Positions 60,652 through 64,000 of a stretch of DNA of 64,000 bases are shown here, in pieces. The notes under the pieces are model-generated. The model did no database searches, was not told where the DNA came from, and saw only the letters and a list, made by a program, of their open reading frames with translations. The translations under genes and the position numbers were made by a program. The first letter of the stretch is position 1. Each line of letters begins with the position of its first letter. The DNA comes from Pectinophora gossypiella (lineage: Eukaryota > Arthropoda > Insecta > Lepidoptera > Gelechiidae). The stretch is from assembly GCF_024362695.1 (NCBI RefSeq), contig NC_065422.1:12895534-12959533 (forward strand), read 5' to 3'.

Positions 60652-60782
60652 TGCTGCCAATGATTGCACTGTCATTTATCTGTCATTTAGCAAAATCATG
60701 TCGATTTTGATCGCGTAATTTGTGAAATAATTCAAGAATTAATTTGTCCTTGTCGTTGTAACTAGCACCTTCACTCTAAAAT
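60652..60782 (+). promoter_or_regulatory. Kr-h2 promoter remnant and non-coding first exon
   Basis: 131 bp between the retrotransposon 3' duplication and a good donor, AAAAT|GTAAGT, at 60782/60783. The run up to the donor is probably a 5' UTR exon spliced to the coding exon at 63512. The transcription start cannot be placed from sequence and may lie near, or upstream of, the retrotransposon insertion point. Confidence 0.45.
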
Positions 60783-62933
60783 GTAAGTATCCTCACGTCG
60801 TTGATCAATATTTTATAATTGTTTGAGGATAAATAAGAGTCATACTGCCGTCGTGGTAAATTAGTATTTTTTCAATAATTGACGACACAAAACTAGTTTT
60901 TTCCTCAATACGAGTCCTTGATTATCGTCTTATGTTAATTTTTCCATTTATGTGATGTCCGTGTATTATAAAGATTACGTAGCTTTAACATCAGATTTTT
61001 AACCTCTTATTCAGTGATAAGCTGCTATTCCAATTATGGCCTACTAATCTACTTTTTTTTAATATAGGTATAGTTTTTAAATGCAGTGATTTTTTTTGTA
61101 TACTAGCTGAAAATAAGGGATGTGTGTTACACCTGTTAGACCTAATTCATATGTAATTTTAGATAAATAATGATTCAGGTATGAGTAATTGATCATTTCT
61201 CTATCATTTTTATCTATTTGATAAATCTCCAGTATGTTGTTATCAGTATACATTTACTACCAGCATAAAGTAGTTGATAACTGTGGTGATGTAGTGCATA
61301 TGAAAAGAAGATTTTATTACTGTTTCCTATAGGTAATAAAGATGACCTACTTAATGAGAAAGTGAAACCAACTTTCTTTCATGTGGCTAAAATGGTTGGA
61401 TATTATTTCCTCTCACATGTTATTAACTACAGTTATTATACTGTTAAGGCTGTTTCACATTCAGTTACCTGAATATAGTGGCTGAATGAGTTTGTGTTCA
61501 GATTAATTGTTTTTTAAAGTCTGTAATATAAAATATAATAATTTATAAAAACATGTAAGTAGGTCAAGTCACACACAACTAAATATATCTTACAGTTTTT
61601 TTATTTAATAAATGAAGTAATACTGAATAATTATATTATTATAATTATGAATCTACTTAACTCATTAATTAACACTGTATGGAGCTGAGATTTATGAAAT
61701 AAATGCAATTTATTTTTTTGAATTAATTAAGTAGTTTGTATATCCAAAGGTGTGAAAACATGCAATATTCAGGATGTTACTGACACTGTAACAAATACTG
61801 AGGGGGATGATTCAGCTCATGATTCTGAGTTAATATCACGTGGAATTTTCTAGAAACTACTTTTTATTACCAAAACTAAGTGTAAAATTGTACCATAGAT
61901 GATTGCATATGCCAAAGTATGTTTACATTATTTTGTAAGCATGACATCATCAGTCACCTTTGATACCGCTGCAAACTTAAGGTTTTAAAAGTTCAATAAC
62001 AATTTTGCTCTATAAATAGTGCTGCAATGCAAGACACGTTGTCCTTTTAAACCTAAAAGAGAATGACCCTCCAAATGTCATACACTTAAATTCAACTTTC
62101 TTTAAATGACATTCATAATGCCTGAATAAAAGCTAAAGATATGTGCTAATGTATGTGTGTCGTAGGTTTTACCTAAATAAACATTTTTATTTATTATTTA
62201 TTTATTTGTACACAATAAAACAGACACAAGAAACATACAAAGAAAACAGATAGTACAGGCAAGCTTATCTCTAAACAAAGAGAGAGACAACAAAGAGTTT
62301 TTTATTTTTATTATTAGATAAAATAATACTGGGAATATTTCATAATGATTTTGCAATATTGTACTAAAAGCATTTGTACATACCCAATAGCACATTTTTG
62401 AATGTTTTTGTTACATTCATAAATAAAGTGAATGAAAGAGGAGGCCTCTTCAAATTTTAATAGTGAAAAGAGAAAAATAACAAACAATCACTCCTGTATC
62501 CCCAAAGGGGTGGGTATACAATACACCCATAAAACCACAGAAGAACAATAAAACAAAAGAAATGCTATTATTTGTATTTATTCATATTTATCTTATTGGA
62601 ATTACCATTGTTTTCTATTTCTTAGTATTACTTGAAGCTGTTGTTTTTAACTTGTTGCATATCACTTGTATCTTGGCATAACATAGCATCACGCCTATGT
62701 CCCCTAAGGGGTTAGCAGAGGCGTATTAGTATACGCCTACACACCCACTACTCGCTAGCTATTTAAGCCCCATGTAATATTGAATACCACTTTCATTCCT
62801 CCATACCATTTTAATATGATGAATATTTGTCCAAAAAAATCTTGGTATATAATAGCATCACGCCTACGTCCCAGAAGGGGTAAGCAGGGGCGTATACAAG
62901 AAACACATATCCACTACTCGCCAGCTATTTATG

Positions 62934-62986
62934 TTCCATGTAATCGAGCGCCTCTCGAGCGCTCTCGAGCGCTCGATTACATGGAA
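62934..62986. repeat. Hairpin with 18-bp perfect stem
   Basis: TTCCATGTAATCGAGCGC pairs with GCGCTCGATTACATGGAA across a 17-base loop of CTCGAG-rich sequence. It ends just before a SINE. Confidence 0.85.
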
Positions 62987-62992
62987 CGCTCG

Positions 62993-63290
62993 AGAGGAGC
63001 TCGGTGGCGCAGCGGTAAACGCGCTCGGTCTGCAATTGTTGAAGTTAAGCAACTTTCGCAAAGGCCGGTCATAGAATGGGTGACCACAAAAAAAAGTTTT
63101 CTTCTCGAGCTCCTCCGTGCTTCGGAAGGCACGTTAAGCCGTTGGTCCCGGCTGCATTAGCAGTCGTTAATAACCACCATCAATCCGCACTGGGCCCGCG
63201 TGATGGTGTAAGGCCCGATCTCCCTATCCATCCATAGGGAAGGCCCGTGCCCCAGCAGTGGGGACGTTAATGGGCTGATGATGATGAATC
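62993..63290 (+). mobile_element. SINE (family 2), nearly full length
   Basis: It begins with a tRNA-like head, GCTCGGTGGCGCAGCGGTAA, which has a Pol III A-box; the B-box is degenerate. The body has TTCGGAAGGCACGTTAAGCC and the tail ends in repeated GATGATGATGA. It lies in Kr-h2 intron 1, directly beside a hairpin. Confidence 0.8.
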
Positions 63291-63514
63291 GAGCGCCCAA
63301 ATATCGCCACATTTGGCAATGCCTAGAGGAGGCCTATGTCCTAGGACAGTCTGACGAGAAGGGTGTCGATGTCGCTGTCATTGGCTAATCATTAGATTTA
63401 AGTGAATATTAGAGTAATGTAAAAGTCAGTGAATAAAGGCTATTTTTATTAAATCTTGATATACCATTTTTATTCCCTGTCAAAGTTTTAATATGATGAA
63501 TATTTGTCCAGAAA

Positions 63515-63675
63515 ATGGCGGAACAAGACCAACAAGCGGGAGACACGGGCCCCCCGAAAGGCATCCCGGCACTGAAGGCCCACGTGACAGCTAACAAGGT
63601 GGACGTGGCACTCTGGGCCATCCGCATCCTCACCGTCCTATGCACTATTGGCTATGTGTTCCCGTTGTTTAACAA
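63515..63675 (+). CDS. Kr-h2: Kr-h2/TMEM33-type ER membrane protein, first coding exon
   Basis: The exon starts after the acceptor TTTGTCCAG (exon base 63512), with ATG at 63515, and ends at AACAA|GTAAGT (63675) with two bases of a codon left over. It encodes MAEQDQQAGDTGPPKGIPAL, then KAHVTANKVDVALW and the start of a membrane span (AIRILTVLCTIGYVFPLFN). The pattern TNKLDxAMWxxRxxTVxC is the N-terminal signature of TMEM33, called Kr-h2 in flies, a multi-pass ER and nuclear-envelope protein. The rest of the gene is beyond the right edge. The acceptor lies in the second copy of a duplicated 25-bp segment. Confidence 0.8.
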
Positions 63676-64000
63676 GTAAGTCTTTTCTGAATACCTGTGT
63701 ATAAGGTACCTACGTACCTTACCAGTGTGTGCGGTACCTAAGGTACGCAAAATCACCTATGGGGCTGGTATGATCACTCAGGGTGTTAAAAGATGTTCCT
63801 TTAAAAAAAAATTATTAATATTATCACATTTCACATTTTTATTATTATCATTTTTCTCATATATGCGCTTCTAATGTGAAAAAAATACGTAAAACATGGC
63901 TGCCTATGTTTCATGTATTTTTTTTCTTGTTGATGAATGATAACGCATCTGTGTGTGTGTGTGACGTTTAACGCCATACGATTGAAGACTAAAGTAAGAC

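Larger units (their letters stand above)
62809..63510 (+). repeat. Local duplication ending at the Kr-h2 splice acceptor
   Basis: A 25-bp sequence (TTTTAATATGATGAATATTT then GTCCA) occurs identically at 62809-62833 and 63486-63510. Each copy is preceded by a family F repeat. Only the second is followed by the coding exon. Confidence 0.8.
60783..63511 (+). other. Kr-h2 first intron
   Basis: 2.7 kb of AT-rich intron. It holds a half copy of the palindromic MITE (61770-61850), an AT-rich LINE-tail-like stretch (62170-62400), two related repeat units (62675-62833 and 62834 on), an 18-bp-stem hairpin and a SINE. No coding exon is seen in it. Confidence 0.5.

Overview
This is a 64 kb piece of animal nuclear DNA, almost certainly from a moth or butterfly (Lepidoptera). 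It has GT-AG introns, AT-rich introns full of transposon debris, and insect-type orthologues of conserved single-copy genes. The tRNA-headed SINEs and palindromic MITEs are of the kind common in lepidopteran genomes. There is no bacterial operon, CRISPR array, rRNA or convincing free-standing tRNA gene.

Six protein-coding genes alternate strictly in direction (- + - + - +). (1) The 5' part of a GLYR1/NDF-type PWWP chromatin gene lies at 3667-9950 (-), with the rest beyond the left edge. (2) ATRIP/mus304, the ATR checkpoint partner, has 14 coding exons at 10290-22416 (+). (3) A YIPF1/2-type five-pass Golgi membrane protein is complete in four exons at 24585-27680 (-). (4) Mitochondrial asparaginyl-tRNA synthetase NARS2 occupies 28139-30080 (+). 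(5) Pcf11, the pre-mRNA 3'-end cleavage and transcription termination factor, is complete in 16 phase-consistent exons over 21.6 kb at 32733-54371 (-). (6) The first coding exon of a Kr-h2/TMEM33-type ER membrane protein is at 63515-63675 (+), continuing off the right edge. Pairs 1/2, 3/4 and 5/6 are head-to-head and probably share promoters; pairs 2/3 and 4/5 are tail-to-tail.

The most striking event is a full-length non-LTR retrotransposon at 54939-60639. It has two open ORFs, a poly(A) tail and a 12-bp target-site duplication. It split what would otherwise be a roughly 0.7 kb intergenic promoter between Pcf11 and Kr-h2.

Other accessory DNA includes a Tc1-like DD34E transposon broken by a SINE and by a frameshift. 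There is a LINE remnant with a second truncated LINE inside it, and many copies of a palindromic MITE. A two-copy composite MITE carries CRE-like and E2F-like motifs. A 150-bp-period minisatellite lies in Pcf11 intron 4. Exon boundaries were set by eye from splice consensus plus reading-phase agreement. The main doubts are the last ATRIP exon and the first NARS2 donor. I found no clear evidence of a wholly new gene system; the novelty is in transposon-gene interplay and in a few gene-structure oddities.
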